Positions 20,451-29,081 are shown, counted from the stretch's first letter. The stretch: 64,000 nucleotides of DNA from Gammaproteobacteria bacterium (GCA_013289615.1 JABCZO010000011.1:1-64000), one strand, 5' to 3'. A program made the numbers and translations. The notes: a model not told the origin generated them from the letters alone.

Positions 20451-20829
20451 CTCTGGCCGTAGGGTGGCTTCATGGGGTTTTCCTTGGAATGCCGGAAGCC
20501 GCAACGTAAGCCCAGGCACTCGCGCACACCGACAGGGAAGAATCCCGCACGATGACCAGGGAGAGCGGAAGGAGCACAATCAGGATCTGCATCTGCGCTG
20601 CCGGTAACGTGGACAGGGTCGGGGTGGCTACGACTTCGGGCAATAATCTCTGACAAGCCCGGCAGCCCTGTGGCGGCCACTCCTCAATGAGCGCGCTCTC
20701 TGGGTTGATTTGCGGAACGATGAATTTGGTGCATGATGAGTTTGGTAATGACCAGGTGGGTTGCCAAATCCCATATAACGAAACCTGAACGATGCCACTC
20801 GAAGCGGGAACACTGGTTGGATCGGCCTG
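20451..20829. other. Intergenic stretch, no gene recognised
   Basis: About 380 bases between the phosphodiesterase gene and the response regulator gene. An antisense frame covers it but runs through the response regulator and has no family resemblance. No RNA gene or repeat is seen. Confidence 0.35.
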
Positions 20830-21582
20830 ATGCGACGTGTATATAAGGAGCAGGCAGGGCAGCTTCGCTTCCGGCGATCGCGGCTTCGCGTGATTCTGGT
20901 GGATGACCAGACCATCTTGCGCCGCGGTCTGCGGGCGCTGTTGGATGCCGAACCCGATCTGGAGGTGATCGGTGAAGCGGACAGCGTACTGGAAGCGCTC
21001 GCGTTGTCTCGACGCTTGCTGCCCGATGTGGTCATCGCCGATGTCACCTTTCCGAATAGCGACGGGTTTCAGGCCATCAGCCGTCTGCGGCGCGAATGTG
21101 CAGGTGTGCGCGTTTTGCTGCTTAGCCCTCATAGCTGCCCGGAATGCACGCGTGCCGCGATGACGTCAGGCGCCCATGCCTACATCGTCAAAGCATCGCC
21201 GTTCGATGTCCTGCTTCGCGCGGTTCGCTCCGAGGGACCTGAGTTCGATCGTGCGGCGCTACCGGTGAACGCCTTGCCGAAACAGCGGCGCCCGACCGAG
21301 CAGTCCGTCAAGGCGCAGGTTGCCGACATGACCGAGCGCGAACGTCAGGTGTTGATAGGTGTCGCACTGGGGTATTCCAACAAACGAATTGCCGGAGATC
21401 TCGGCCGCAGCGTCAAGATCATCGAAAAACTTCGATCCAAGATGATGCACCGGTTGGGTCTGAACAATGCGGCGGCAGCGACCCGCTTTGCACTGGACAA
21501 CGGTCTGCTGCGTTTCGGTGACGAAGCGCACGAGGCGGGCCCGGAGCATGGGTCGGCCGCGGCCGGCTCTACGCCCGAGTAA
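20830..21582 (+). CDS. NarL/FixJ-type response regulator (orphan)
   Basis: A 250-residue two-domain regulator. The receiver domain spans about residues 20-135, with the acidic pair in ILVDDQ, the phosphoacceptor Asp in VVIADVTFP and the Lys in AYIVKASP. The LuxR helix-turn-helix is at about 165-230 (MTERERQVLIGVALGYSNKR). A polar tail of about 20 residues follows. No histidine kinase lies beside it. The ATG at 20830 lacks a clear ribosome site, and the first 20 residues are basic and atypical, so translation may begin further inside, for example at the GTG near 20889. Confidence 0.88.
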   Translation: MRRVYKEQAGQLRFRRSRLRVILVDDQTILRRGLRALLDAEPDLEVIGEADSVLEALALSRRLLPDVVIADVTFPNSDGFQAISRLRRECAGVRVLLLSPHSCPECTRAAMTSGAHAYIVKASPFDVLLRAVRSEGPEFDRAALPVNALPKQRRPTEQSVKAQVADMTERERQVLIGVALGYSNKRIAGDLGRSVKIIEKLRSKMMHRLGLNNAAAATRFALDNGLLRFGDEAHEAGPEHGSAAAGSTPE

Positions 21583-21690
21583 ACTGCCCGGTCGCGCGAC
21601 TGCGGGCGGCAATGGCCAAAAGGGCAATGCCGCGCCTCTGGCTATGCTCGCAATGGCGTTCACGCTGACCGTCGCGAACGCGATCGATGC

Positions 21691-22467
21691 TCACTTGGGA
21701 CGGCGAAATCGGAATACCACCTGATCCGTCTTGCCGCGGATGTGCGGATCGAATACGGCCAGCTGGTGATCGTCATCGGCATTGCGAAGCACGTCGCTTT
21801 GCGCTTCCAGGATGAAGCCGGCCGCCTCGATCTCCTGCTGCATGCGGATCGGGTCGATGCGATGCAGGGTTTCCGTGTCGCGCAGCCCAACGCCTGCGCT
21901 CGCGACGTGATCGATGACCAGCAGGACACCTCCCGGCTTCAATGCGTCATAGAAAGCCTTGTTCAGCTTCGCAACATCCGCCGGTCCCATGAAGCTGTCA
22001 TGCAGGTCATGGTAATTCTGCGCCGTCCACAGCAGGTCGAGCTTTTCTGGTGCGCGAAAATTCGCGACCGAATCGGTCAGCACGCTCAGGTTTGCGTAGC
22101 TGGGATCGCGGGCGATCGCCTGGATTCCGGCAATCTCCGAGGGTGCGCAATTGGCGACCTGTTCGGCGGGAATGAACGCATAGACGCGGCCGCTCGGCCC
22201 GACCACGTCGCTGAACAGGCGCGTGAAGTAGGCATTGCCAGGCATGAAATCCTCGACCCGGTCGCCGGGCTTCAGGCCCGCGAAGGCCACCACGAGGGCA
22301 GGCTTTCGTGCTGCATCGAGCCGGATCTGCTCGGGCGGCCGCCTGGGGTCGGTAACGGCGGCCGAGACAGCCGCCGGAATGGCCGGCGCCGGACCTGTCG
22401 CAAGCGCCACCGATGATAACGACTGGGTCAGCAGGCTGGCGACAAGCCAATGCGATCTGAAGAGCAT
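21691..22467 (-). CDS. Exported class I SAM-dependent methyltransferase-like protein
   Basis: A 258-residue protein. It starts MLFRSHWLVASLLTQSLSSV, a signal peptide with likely cleavage near ALATG, followed by a Rossmann methyltransferase core: GLKPGDRVEDFMPGNAYFTR (motif I region, where the usual GxGxG is replaced), then DLLWTAQNYHDL and LKPGGVLLVIDHVAS. Periplasmic location is odd for a SAM enzyme, so its substrate and cofactor are open. The ATG at 22467 is chosen because AGGAG lies 6 bases upstream; a TTG further up overlaps that site. A MerR-type promoter lies directly upstream. Confidence 0.85.
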   Translation of the reverse strand: MLFRSHWLVASLLTQSLSSVALATGPAPAIPAAVSAAVTDPRRPPEQIRLDAARKPALVVAFAGLKPGDRVEDFMPGNAYFTRLFSDVVGPSGRVYAFIPAEQVANCAPSEIAGIQAIARDPSYANLSVLTDSVANFRAPEKLDLLWTAQNYHDLHDSFMGPADVAKLNKAFYDALKPGGVLLVIDHVASAGVGLRDTETLHRIDPIRMQQEIEAAGFILEAQSDVLRNADDDHQLAVFDPHIRGKTDQVVFRFRRPK

Positions 22468-22519
22468 TTCTTTCTCCTGCAATCCCGGGGTGACACGCCT
22501 GACGGGCTATCCGTTTCAA

Positions 22520-22550
22520 AGCCTACAAGTTAAAGTGCACTTCAAGTCAA
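22520..22550 (-). promoter_or_regulatory. MerR-type promoter with 19-bp spacer and palindromic operator
   Basis: On the minus strand, TTGACT (22550-22545) and TAGGCT (22525-22520) are separated by 19 bases, the over-long spacing that MerR activators correct by twisting DNA. The spacer contains a dyad, TTAAAGTGCACTTCAA at 22530-22545 on the plus strand, with the perfect core AAGTGCACTT. It points at the methyltransferase gene. The divergent MerR gene starts at 22599, so the operator probably also serves to control that gene. Confidence 0.8.
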
Positions 22551-22598
22551 GCCCTGCACGCTGTCGGTGGATTGCACCGGCCTATCGAGGAGAAGACC

Positions 22599-23000
22599 AT
22601 GCCCGGTCTGAGCATTGGCGAGATCGCGCGGCAGGCCGGAGTCGCGACATCGGCGCTGCGCTACTACGAGAAAGCGGGGTTGCTTCCTGCGCCAGCGCGC
22701 CTGTCGAAGCAGCGCCGCTACGATCAGCAGATCCTGGGTCGGATTCGGATCATTCTGCTTGCCCGGGACGCCGGCTTTACGGTGAGCGAGACGCGCACGT
22801 TCCTGAGCGGCTTTCCGCTCGGTGCCACCCCCGCCGCGCGCTGGCGCGCCATGGCAACAGAGAAACTCGCCGAACTGGACGCGCTGATCGCACGGGTGTC
22901 CGATATGAAGTCGATACTCGAGGCGAGCTTTCGCTGCGAGTGCCGCCGATTGGAGGACTGCGAACGCCTTGTGGCTGCCAGGAAGCCTTGTCGAACCTAA
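22599..23000 (+). CDS. MerR-family regulator with C-terminal cysteine motif
   Basis: A 133-residue regulator: MerR winged helix (LSIGEIARQAGVATSALRYY, then the KQRRYDQQILGRI wing), a coiled-coil dimer helix and a C-terminal Cys group (FRCECRRLEDCERL, then KPC at the end). The Cys pattern recalls SoxR and metal or thiol sensors but is not identical to SoxR's CxxCxC set. The ATG at 22599 has GAGGAG upstream. It is divergent from the exported methyltransferase gene, whose promoter has the 19-base spacer that MerR proteins act on, so that gene is its probable target. Confidence 0.9.
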   Translation: MPGLSIGEIARQAGVATSALRYYEKAGLLPAPARLSKQRRYDQQILGRIRIILLARDAGFTVSETRTFLSGFPLGATPAARWRAMATEKLAELDALIARVSDMKSILEASFRCECRRLEDCERLVAARKPCRT

Positions 23001-23015
23001 CGGCCTCGATAGTCG

Positions 23016-23801
23016 TCACCCACCCAGCTGGGCGCCGCCTGCCGGGGTTCGAAGCGGCGAAGGTTCCGCACCACCGGCATGTACGCTTGGCGCTTCCTGG
23101 TATTCGTCATGGCGGCGGACAAAGTCCATCGTGGTCTTCTCGTTACGGCCCAGCGGCGCACGATCGAGGATCATCAGAGTGCCGATCAGTTCCTCCGGTC
23201 CGCGCGCGTAGCTCGAATAGGTGTGAAAGATATCGCCATCCTGGTCCCGGAAAAACGCACTGAGGCCCGGCAGCTCGGTTTCCGTGAAGCCTTCAGGAAC
23301 CGGCGCCGCCGTGAAGTTATAGAGCAGCTGGTCGTGTTCCAGCTCGCGCCTGGTAAAGGACACGCGATAGTCGAAGTTGAAGTCGCTGCCGAAGGCGGAC
23401 ACCCAGGGAAAGCGCCAGCTCATGCGCGCCTTGTAGGCTTCGATCTCGGCCAGTGGCGCTCGCGACACGGCCGTCAACGTCACATCGTGATGATTGAGAT
23501 GAGGCAGGGCGCCATCGAGATGATCGGCCAGGAACGAGCAGCCAGGACAGCCTGCGGCCCAGCCGGGAGCGAGCATGAAGTGATAGACCATCAGCTGGCT
23601 GCGGCCGTCGAACAGGTCGGCAAGCGTTCTCTTTCCTTCGGGTGCCTCGAAGCAGTAGCGCTTATCGACCCTTACCCACGGAAGCGCCTGCCGCTCGGCG
23701 TTGAGGCGGTCGCGAAGCTGAGTCGCTTGCTTTTCCATCAGCAGCAGCGCTCGGCGAGCGGCCAACCATTCTTCCCGGGATACCACTGGATGGTTCTGCA
23801 T
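23016..23801 (-). CDS. DUF899 thioredoxin-like family protein
   Basis: A 261-residue cytoplasmic protein of the DUF899 group: MQNHPVVSREEWLAARRALL, KRYCFEAPEGKRTLADLFDG, then FMLAPGWAAGCPGCSFLADH with a CPGC pair at the position of a thioredoxin active site, and later SAFGSDFNFDYRVSF and DGDIFHTYSSYARG. Function is unproven; a redox role is inferred from the fold. The ATG at 23801 has GGAG upstream; a GTG at 23825 is the other option. It is divergent from a MarR gene with a palindrome in the shared gap. Confidence 0.87.
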   Translation of the reverse strand: MQNHPVVSREEWLAARRALLLMEKQATQLRDRLNAERQALPWVRVDKRYCFEAPEGKRTLADLFDGRSQLMVYHFMLAPGWAAGCPGCSFLADHLDGALPHLNHHDVTLTAVSRAPLAEIEAYKARMSWRFPWVSAFGSDFNFDYRVSFTRRELEHDQLLYNFTAAPVPEGFTETELPGLSAFFRDQDGDIFHTYSSYARGPEELIGTLMILDRAPLGRNEKTTMDFVRRHDEYQEAPSVHAGGAEPSPLRTPAGGAQLGG

Positions 23802-23828
23802 GTTCGTTTCTCCGTTGGCGACCACCGC

Positions 23829-23858
23829 TTGACCAAATAGGTTGATATCAACGAATAT
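23829..23858 (+). promoter_or_regulatory. MarR operator palindrome within a predicted promoter
   Basis: GTTGATATCAAC at 23841-23852 is a perfect 12-base palindrome. It lies between TTGACC (23829-23834) and GAATAT (23853-23858), which are 18 bases apart, so a bound dimer would block the marR promoter. It also covers the region upstream of the DUF899 gene. The predicted start point is at or within a base or two of the marR ATG (23865), and no ribosome site is visible, so the mRNA may be leaderless. Confidence 0.6.
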
Positions 23859-23864
23859 ACCGTC

Positions 23865-24347
23865 ATGTCAAGGACTGCGAAGATTTCGTACCAGACGACG
23901 CTTCTGGTTCGCGATCGCTGTGTGTGTCTGCACGTGCAGCGAGCCGCCCGGGCGCTCGCCAGGCGCTTTGACCAGGCGCTGCGGCCGTTGCAGCTCACCG
24001 GCGGGCAATTCTCGCTGCTGATATCGCTCAACCGTCCGGCGGCGCCGGCCATGAGCGCCGTGGCGGGGCTGCTCGCGATGGACCGGACGACCCTGACTGC
24101 CGCGCTAAAGCCGCTGGCTCAGCGCGCTCTGGTCAGGGTGACGGCGAACCCGACCGATCGGCGCAGCCGCCTGCTGACGCTGACCGCCAGGGGACGAAGC
24201 CTGCTGGCCCGCGCCGTTCCGGTGTGGAAGCGAACGCACGCGCAAGTGGAACGACTCATTCCGGATGGAGATCCCGACAGCCTCAGGAACAGCCTGCGGG
24301 CACTGTCCTCATCGTTGCGCAGGTCGCCAATCATTCCACCGCACTGA
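23865..24347 (+). CDS. MarR-family transcriptional regulator
   Basis: A 160-residue regulator with a winged helix-turn-helix: LTGGQFSLLISLNRPAAPAM, LLAMDRTTLTAALKPLAQRA (recognition helix) and the wing TANPTDRRSRLLTLTARG with the conserved DxRS/R motif. MarR proteins are usually repressors released by small phenolic or oxidising ligands. Its neighbour across a palindromic gap is the DUF899 gene, the likely target. One Cys pair near the N-terminus (DRCVCLH) could be redox-active, but this is only suggestive. Confidence 0.9.
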   Translation: MSRTAKISYQTTLLVRDRCVCLHVQRAARALARRFDQALRPLQLTGGQFSLLISLNRPAAPAMSAVAGLLAMDRTTLTAALKPLAQRALVRVTANPTDRRSRLLTLTARGRSLLARAVPVWKRTHAQVERLIPDGDPDSLRNSLRALSSSLRRSPIIPPH

Positions 24348-24558
24348 TCGACTGGCCCGGATCTGGTCGGCTGGCGGCGTGCCGCACAATCGAGTTCCAG
24401 AACGATTGCCGCCGGCATCAGCGCCCACGAAACCGGTACGCCATAGGATGTCGCGAACGGTCACGTCGTCGTATTTGAAAATCTTCCCTGCGCCGGCAAA
24501 TACGAACAGCGTTGCCATGATCTTCTACGATGGCCCGATCCGATGACATGAGGTAACC

Positions 24559-24981
24559 ATGGCAATCCATGATGGCGGCTGCCTGTGCGGCAAACTGCGT
24601 TTCCGGGTGAGCGCACCGATGCTCGAGAGCGGCTATTGCCACTGCCGTATGTGCCAGAAGAATTCGGGAGCACCGGTGGTCGCCTGGGTGACGTTTCCCG
24701 CGGCGAGCTTCTCCTGGATCGCGGGCGAGCCCGGCACCTATGCCTCCTCCGCGCACGGCAGGCGGCAGTTCTGCTCCGGCTGCGGCAGCTACCTGGTGTT
24801 CCTCAGCGCCAATTATCCGGCGGAGGTCAGCATCAACACTGCTTCCTTCGATGATCCGGGCGCATTTGCGCCGCGGATGCACATCTTTGCGGAGAGCCGG
24901 ATTTCGTGGTTCCACATTGCGGACCAGCTGCCCAGCCACACCGGTTTTGGCGGCTTTCATCCGGCGGATGCGCGCGACTAG
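24559..24981 (+). CDS. GFA / CENP-V type zinc-binding protein
   Basis: A 140-residue protein of the glutathione-dependent formaldehyde-activating (GFA) fold. Zinc ligands appear in order: GGCLCGKLRF (CxC), GYCHCRMCQKNSG (CxCxxC) and FCSGCGSYL (CxxC). The first described member was linked to formaldehyde-glutathione addition, but most homologues have no proven reaction. Its end overlaps the start of the next small gene by 14 bases. Confidence 0.9.
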   Translation: MAIHDGGCLCGKLRFRVSAPMLESGYCHCRMCQKNSGAPVVAWVTFPAASFSWIAGEPGTYASSAHGRRQFCSGCGSYLVFLSANYPAEVSINTASFDDPGAFAPRMHIFAESRISWFHIADQLPSHTGFGGFHPADARD

Positions 24982-25309
24982 GGCGACTCTGAAGACACTC
25001 ATCCCCTGCCTCGTGCTGCTGTCCTGTCCGGTCGCGTTCTGCGGTGAAGCGCAGAAATCCGACGCCATCCAAGCCGTGATGTATGAGTTCACCTACAACG
25101 CCCAGACGCTGGCGATTACCCATGCGCAGGTAATTGGCGGCTGTCCGAGCGTGGATCAATGCCGCGAGGCGCTGCCCAAAGTCGCCGCGACAGGATCGCT
25201 GCAACTGGATTCCGGCGAGCTGATGCAGCTGCAGTGCTCGGGTATCCGCTCCCCGGATGGCACCGGGAAGCCGGCTGCGGAATCGGTGGTAGCGGCTACG
25301 AGCCTGTGA
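24968..25309 (+). CDS. Small exported protein of unknown function
   Basis: A 113-residue protein with a signal peptide (MRATRATLKTLIPCLVLLSC..FCGEA). The mature part has a Cys pair, GGCPSVDQCREALPK, and a later Cys (LQCSGI), which could form a disulfide. The ATG at 24968 lies inside the GFA gene, so the two are coupled. The long frame reading into it from 24740 is a shadow of the GFA gene. No family recognised. Confidence 0.65.
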   Translation: MRATRATLKTLIPCLVLLSCPVAFCGEAQKSDAIQAVMYEFTYNAQTLAITHAQVIGGCPSVDQCREALPKVAATGSLQLDSGELMQLQCSGIRSPDGTGKPAAESVVAATSL

Positions 25310-25405
25310 CCGGCAGCGCACCCTGCTGGATCATGCTGGCAAATTGAGTTGCCAGATTGGTGCCATCGCTGCCGAGATTGACCGGCCAGCCGCGCGCCGC
25401 CGCAA

Positions 25406-27718
25406 TCACTGGTGCGGTCGTCGCAGCCGCCAGGTAAAGCCCACGTTTACTGCCCGTCGTGCCCAGGTATTGTCCGTTATCGCCAATGCGTTTTCACCGC
25501 TGCTGGAGTTCAGGTCAACGCAACAGTGGTTCGGCCGATTGGTGATATTGGTGGCATCCAGCCACAGTGCCAGCTCTCCATAGCGCAGCGGCGCGGATCT
25601 GGACAGGCGCAAGTCGGCGCTCAAGTAGGCACCCCAGCGAGCCGAGTTTCGCGTGCCCACGGCGAGGTACTCCGGGACTGAAGCCGTCCCGGGGATGATG
25701 CTCAATGGGGTCTGTGGCCAGCCGCTGTGCCATCCGAGCAGGACGGAAGCGGATGTGCGCGCAAGGCTCCAGGCCAATCCAAGGCTAGCGGCTTGCTTCT
25801 GGTCCCAGCTGCGTGGGATTGGTTGCCCGTTCACGTCGTCGGTTACACTCGAGCGGCTGTAACTGCCCCAGCCGTCAAAATGCCGGCCAAAGGGGCGCTG
25901 GGCACTGAATTCAACGCCTTCGGCTTCCGCCGAGGTTGGTGCGATGAGCATCCGGTCAGGTTCGAGCGCCGGCAACAGTGATACGGGTCCGAGGGCATTA
26001 TCGAAGTACGGGCTGAGGGTGGCCCACTGGTTGTGGTAGGCCTCCACCCGCCATAACAGCGCGTTGGCGCTCTCGTGGGTGACCCCTGCGATCAGATGCG
26101 CCGCGCGGGTCGCCGGGTCGGGCGTCGACTGATTCACCTCTGATCGGTACTCGTCCACGCGTTGTGCCTGAGTAAACTGGCCCCACGAACCATACACATG
26201 CCAGAACCGTGTGGCGTCGTAGCGCACATTCAGGCGCGGGCTAAGCTGGCTGCGAGTGCCGAAGCCATGATAGTCCTGAGTGTCCCATCGTAAGCCCACC
26301 TCGGTCTCGACGGCGTGCCAATGTCGATGTACCGAGGCGAACAGCCCGATCGCAGAGGATTGCGGCCCCTGGCTGGAACTTATCGTAGCGTCGGCGGCCC
26401 GGCCAAAACTGGCCGCCACCTGATCGCCGAGAGTCTCCTGTCGGGCAAAATGCAGCTCGGCGCTTTCCAGGGAGAATTCTGCGCCGAAATCGAATTTGAG
26501 CCCGGCGCTCGCCGTGTACACCCAGTCGCTTCGCAGATTCAGGCTGTCGATATGGCGGTCTTCATCGAGTAGTCCGACCGCCACGCCGGGCAGCGTAAGA
26601 TTGCCATAGCGGCTCAGTTCAGAGTTCGCGATGGCGACCGACGAATGCGACTGCACGGCTTCATTCGGGGTCCAATCCCATCCTAGCCAGGTACTCTGAT
26701 CCCGCGACACAGCGGTCGCATGCTCGTCGCCGGCGCCAGAGCTCAGATGTACTTCGTCGTTGAGAAGCAGTCCACCTAATGTCAATGCCGAATGCAGGCC
26801 GATCTGCAGGCGAACGCGCCCGAGGGCATCCGAGAAGGTCGGTTCGCCGTACTCACCCTCAATCGGTTGCAGCACGCTGTGGTCGGTACTATGGCGCACC
26901 GTCAGCAGCCAATCGATCGACCGCTCATCAGCGTGACCAACTGTTTCCAGGTTGTAGCTGAGCAGGCTGGCGCCGACGCCGAGTTCCGATCCCGAATTCA
27001 GCGTGCGCGGTGCCAGGTCCAGGACACCCCCGGATCGGGTTCCAAATCGCACCGGGAATCCGCCCGCATACATCTCGCCCCGATCGACCGATCCTGGATC
27101 GAAGACGCTGAGAAGATTCTGAAAACTCTTGAAATGAAACGGATCGGTAACTGGGATTCCGTCGTACCGGACAAGTACGTCGTCCAGCAGCGCGCCCCGG
27201 ACATACGGTCGCGCGGACAGATTGGTGGCAAGCCCCGGTGTGCCCCGCAATGCCTGCACAGCATCGGCCTGGGCGCCGGGGACCTGGTCCATTCGACGCC
27301 GGTCGAACTCGAGCGGCTCGTCGCTACCACTGATGAACGCATAGCGGCTGGCAAATACGGAGATCTCTTCGAGCCCGGTTTCACTCGGCGTCGGACTCGC
27401 ACTGGGCGGGGCCGCCGCGGTGCGCGTGACGAGGAAGTGTCCGGGACCGATGCTTCGCAGTTCCAGGTGGTGCGCCGCGAGGGCTTGCACCACGCGCGCC
27501 ATCGGATCGGCACCTGACAACGTGGCTGGCGCCTCCAGGTTTGGGGGAATCAGATCCGAGCTGTACACAACCTCGACACCGGTGTCCATCAGCGTGCGCA
27601 GCAGATCCACAATCGCGATATGCGGCGGCGGTGTCTGGGCCACGGCTGCGGCGAGAAACGCCGTAAGCAATGGGGTACTAAGCCATGCGCTGCGTTGTTT
27701 GAGATCGATCAGGAGCAC
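25406..27718 (-). CDS. TonB-dependent receptor with N-terminal STN signalling domain
   Basis: A 770-residue outer-membrane receptor. In order: signal peptide ending near AAAVA; an STN domain (about residues 32-95; IAIVDLLRTLMDTGVEVVYS); a TonB-box-like EEISVFASR; a plug domain (about 130-240; VQALRGTPGLATNLSARPYV, YDGIPVTDP); and a 22-strand barrel ending in FTWRLRRPHQ. The STN domain is used by transducer receptors to signal to a FecR-type anti-sigma protein. A sigma/FecR-like pair lies divergently at 28479-30088. The ligand cannot be told; iron chelates or carbohydrates are typical. Confidence 0.88.
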   Translation of the reverse strand: MLLIDLKQRSAWLSTPLLTAFLAAAVAQTPPPHIAIVDLLRTLMDTGVEVVYSSDLIPPNLEAPATLSGADPMARVVQALAAHHLELRSIGPGHFLVTRTAAAPPSASPTPSETGLEEISVFASRYAFISGSDEPLEFDRRRMDQVPGAQADAVQALRGTPGLATNLSARPYVRGALLDDVLVRYDGIPVTDPFHFKSFQNLLSVFDPGSVDRGEMYAGGFPVRFGTRSGGVLDLAPRTLNSGSELGVGASLLSYNLETVGHADERSIDWLLTVRHSTDHSVLQPIEGEYGEPTFSDALGRVRLQIGLHSALTLGGLLLNDEVHLSSGAGDEHATAVSRDQSTWLGWDWTPNEAVQSHSSVAIANSELSRYGNLTLPGVAVGLLDEDRHIDSLNLRSDWVYTASAGLKFDFGAEFSLESAELHFARQETLGDQVAASFGRAADATISSSQGPQSSAIGLFASVHRHWHAVETEVGLRWDTQDYHGFGTRSQLSPRLNVRYDATRFWHVYGSWGQFTQAQRVDEYRSEVNQSTPDPATRAAHLIAGVTHESANALLWRVEAYHNQWATLSPYFDNALGPVSLLPALEPDRMLIAPTSAEAEGVEFSAQRPFGRHFDGWGSYSRSSVTDDVNGQPIPRSWDQKQAASLGLAWSLARTSASVLLGWHSGWPQTPLSIIPGTASVPEYLAVGTRNSARWGAYLSADLRLSRSAPLRYGELALWLDATNITNRPNHCCVDLNSSSGENALAITDNTWARRAVNVGFTWRLRRPHQ

Positions 27719-27792
27719 GCGCCGGTGTGACGGGCTTGCAGCCCCGCGAGCTAAGTATAGCGCCCGATCGGTCGCGTTACATCGTTGTCGCC

Positions 27793-27811
27793 CGCCGCCC
27801 GCAGGGCGGCG
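27793..27811. terminator. GC-rich hairpin after the hypothetical gene
   Basis: CGCCGCCC-GCA-GGGCGGCG forms an 8-bp perfect stem with a 3-base loop, 8 bases past the stop of the minus-strand hypothetical gene and about 75 bases upstream of the receptor start. There is no T run, so termination would be weak or aided by Rho. Confidence 0.45.
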
Positions 27812-27819
27812 TCATCGCG

Positions 27820-28242
27820 CTATGAATGCTTGCGTTTACGCCGCGGCAGACGCTCGCAGCTCAAGTCGATGGCGTATAACGCGATCAAATTGTCGACCGG
27901 TTCGTCGATGCGCGCCAGGCACGCCTCCATGCCTGCCGCCATCTGCTGGAAGCCGGCCTGCGGACTAAGTTTCTGCAGTTCGAGCTGCCCTTGCCGCAGC
28001 ACCGTCGCTACATTCTGTGCTCCGATCGCTGAGAAGACCTGTTCGGCGGCGCGCAAACGCGAACTGGTGTTGCGGCCGAGATGGTGAGCCAGGGTTCGAT
28101 TCATCACCGCGGCCCAGAATTCGCAGGCAAAGATGAGCGTCCGCTCACTCACCGTGAACTCCTTGCGTCCGGCCGCCGCGTCGGTGAGCAGTGCCAGCAA
28201 CACCGAGCTGGTTTGTCTGTGATGTCCTGACCATGCGATCAT
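27820..28242 (-). CDS. Hypothetical protein between receptor and sigma genes
   Basis: A 140-residue, mostly helical protein (MIAWSGHHRQTSSVLLALLT; FACEFWAAVMNRTLAHHLGR; VATVLRQGQLELQKLSPQAG) with a basic tail (RLPRRKRKHS). No signal peptide or motif is recognised. An in-frame start upstream at 28299 is possible. It lies between the TonB receptor and the divergent sigma factor gene, so it may belong to this regulatory cluster; that is inference from position only. Confidence 0.6.
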   Translation of the reverse strand: MIAWSGHHRQTSSVLLALLTDAAAGRKEFTVSERTLIFACEFWAAVMNRTLAHHLGRNTSSRLRAAEQVFSAIGAQNVATVLRQGQLELQKLSPQAGFQQMAAGMEACLARIDEPVDNLIALYAIDLSCERLPRRKRKHS

Positions 28243-28478
28243 CGTTGCCCCAGTGACAGTTCTCGTTCCGGACCCCGGCGGTGCGGCACTCTTTGGCAAA
28301 TTAGACGCCAGGCGCTACATAATCAATCGCTGCCTGTCTTCAATTCCCGATATTTCGTGATCCTGCTGCGCAGCTCCACATAGCCGGCGGGCAGTAAAAT
28401 ACTGTATTGCCGATTGATCTTGAGTGTGATTGACGTCTAAGTTTGTGAGCATCAGGTGGATGCGAAGGATGCCTTCGG

Positions 28479-29081
28479 GTGTACGAGGAGGATCGGGCGT
28501 TAGTGGCACGAATGCGCGCAGGCGACCAGCGCGCGTTTGATGAATTCGTGAATTGCAGTGCGCCCAGGCTCACGGCCTTTGTCGCTCGTCGTTCGGCTCT
28601 GGACACCGCCAGCTTGGAGGACGTGGTGCAAAGCGCACTGATCAAAGCCGTTCGCAATCTCGCCAGCTACCGCGGCGAGGCGGCGTTATTCACCTGGCTC
28701 ACGGAGATCTGTCGACACGAACTGATCGATGTGCAGCGCAAGGCCGCGCGGCGACCCGCACAGGTGAGCCTGGAGGAGACCGCGACCGCACGGCTTGCCG
28801 TGGCTGAGCTGCGCGTGCCCGAACACGAGGAGCCCGCCGCAACGCTTGAAGCGGCAACGCGCGCAGCGGCCGTCATGCAGGTCCTGGCTTCGCTCCCGGA
28901 GCGCTATTTTCGCGCCCTGGAGGCTAAGTACGGCGATGGCCTATCGGTCGATGAGATTGCCAGAGAACTCGGATTGACCATGATTGCGACGCAATCGCTG
29001 CTGGCACGAGCGCGCGATGCGTTTCGGGAGCGATGGCTGGAAATCGCTGACCAGACCCACACCGGAGCGTCGCCGTTATGA
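28479..29081 (+). CDS. ECF-type RNA polymerase sigma factor
   Basis: A 200-residue sigma-70 family protein with region 2 (about 20-95; LEDVVQSALIKAVRNLASYR, then ALFTWLTEICRHELID) and region 4 (about 130-185; LPERYFRALEAKYGDGLSVD and EIARELGLTMIATQSLLARA). The GTG at 28479 is the only good start. The stop overlaps the FecR-like gene (ATGA at 29078), the standard sigma/anti-sigma coupling. It likely drives the divergent TonB receptor when its anti-sigma factor is triggered. Confidence 0.9.
   Translation: MYEEDRALVARMRAGDQRAFDEFVNCSAPRLTAFVARRSALDTASLEDVVQSALIKAVRNLASYRGEAALFTWLTEICRHELIDVQRKAARRPAQVSLEETATARLAVAELRVPEHEEPAATLEAATRAAAVMQVLASLPERYFRALEAKYGDGLSVDEIARELGLTMIATQSLLARARDAFRERWLEIADQTHTGASPL

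Noticed and set aside
5385-25000. Genomic island bounded by a repeat of the tRNA-Pro 3' end
   Set aside because: I looked for a second copy of the tRNA 3' sequence and for an integrase and saw neither.
24418-25092. 224-residue antisense frame across the GFA gene
   Set aside because: Opposite to the GFA Cys motifs and the exported protein; no own motif.
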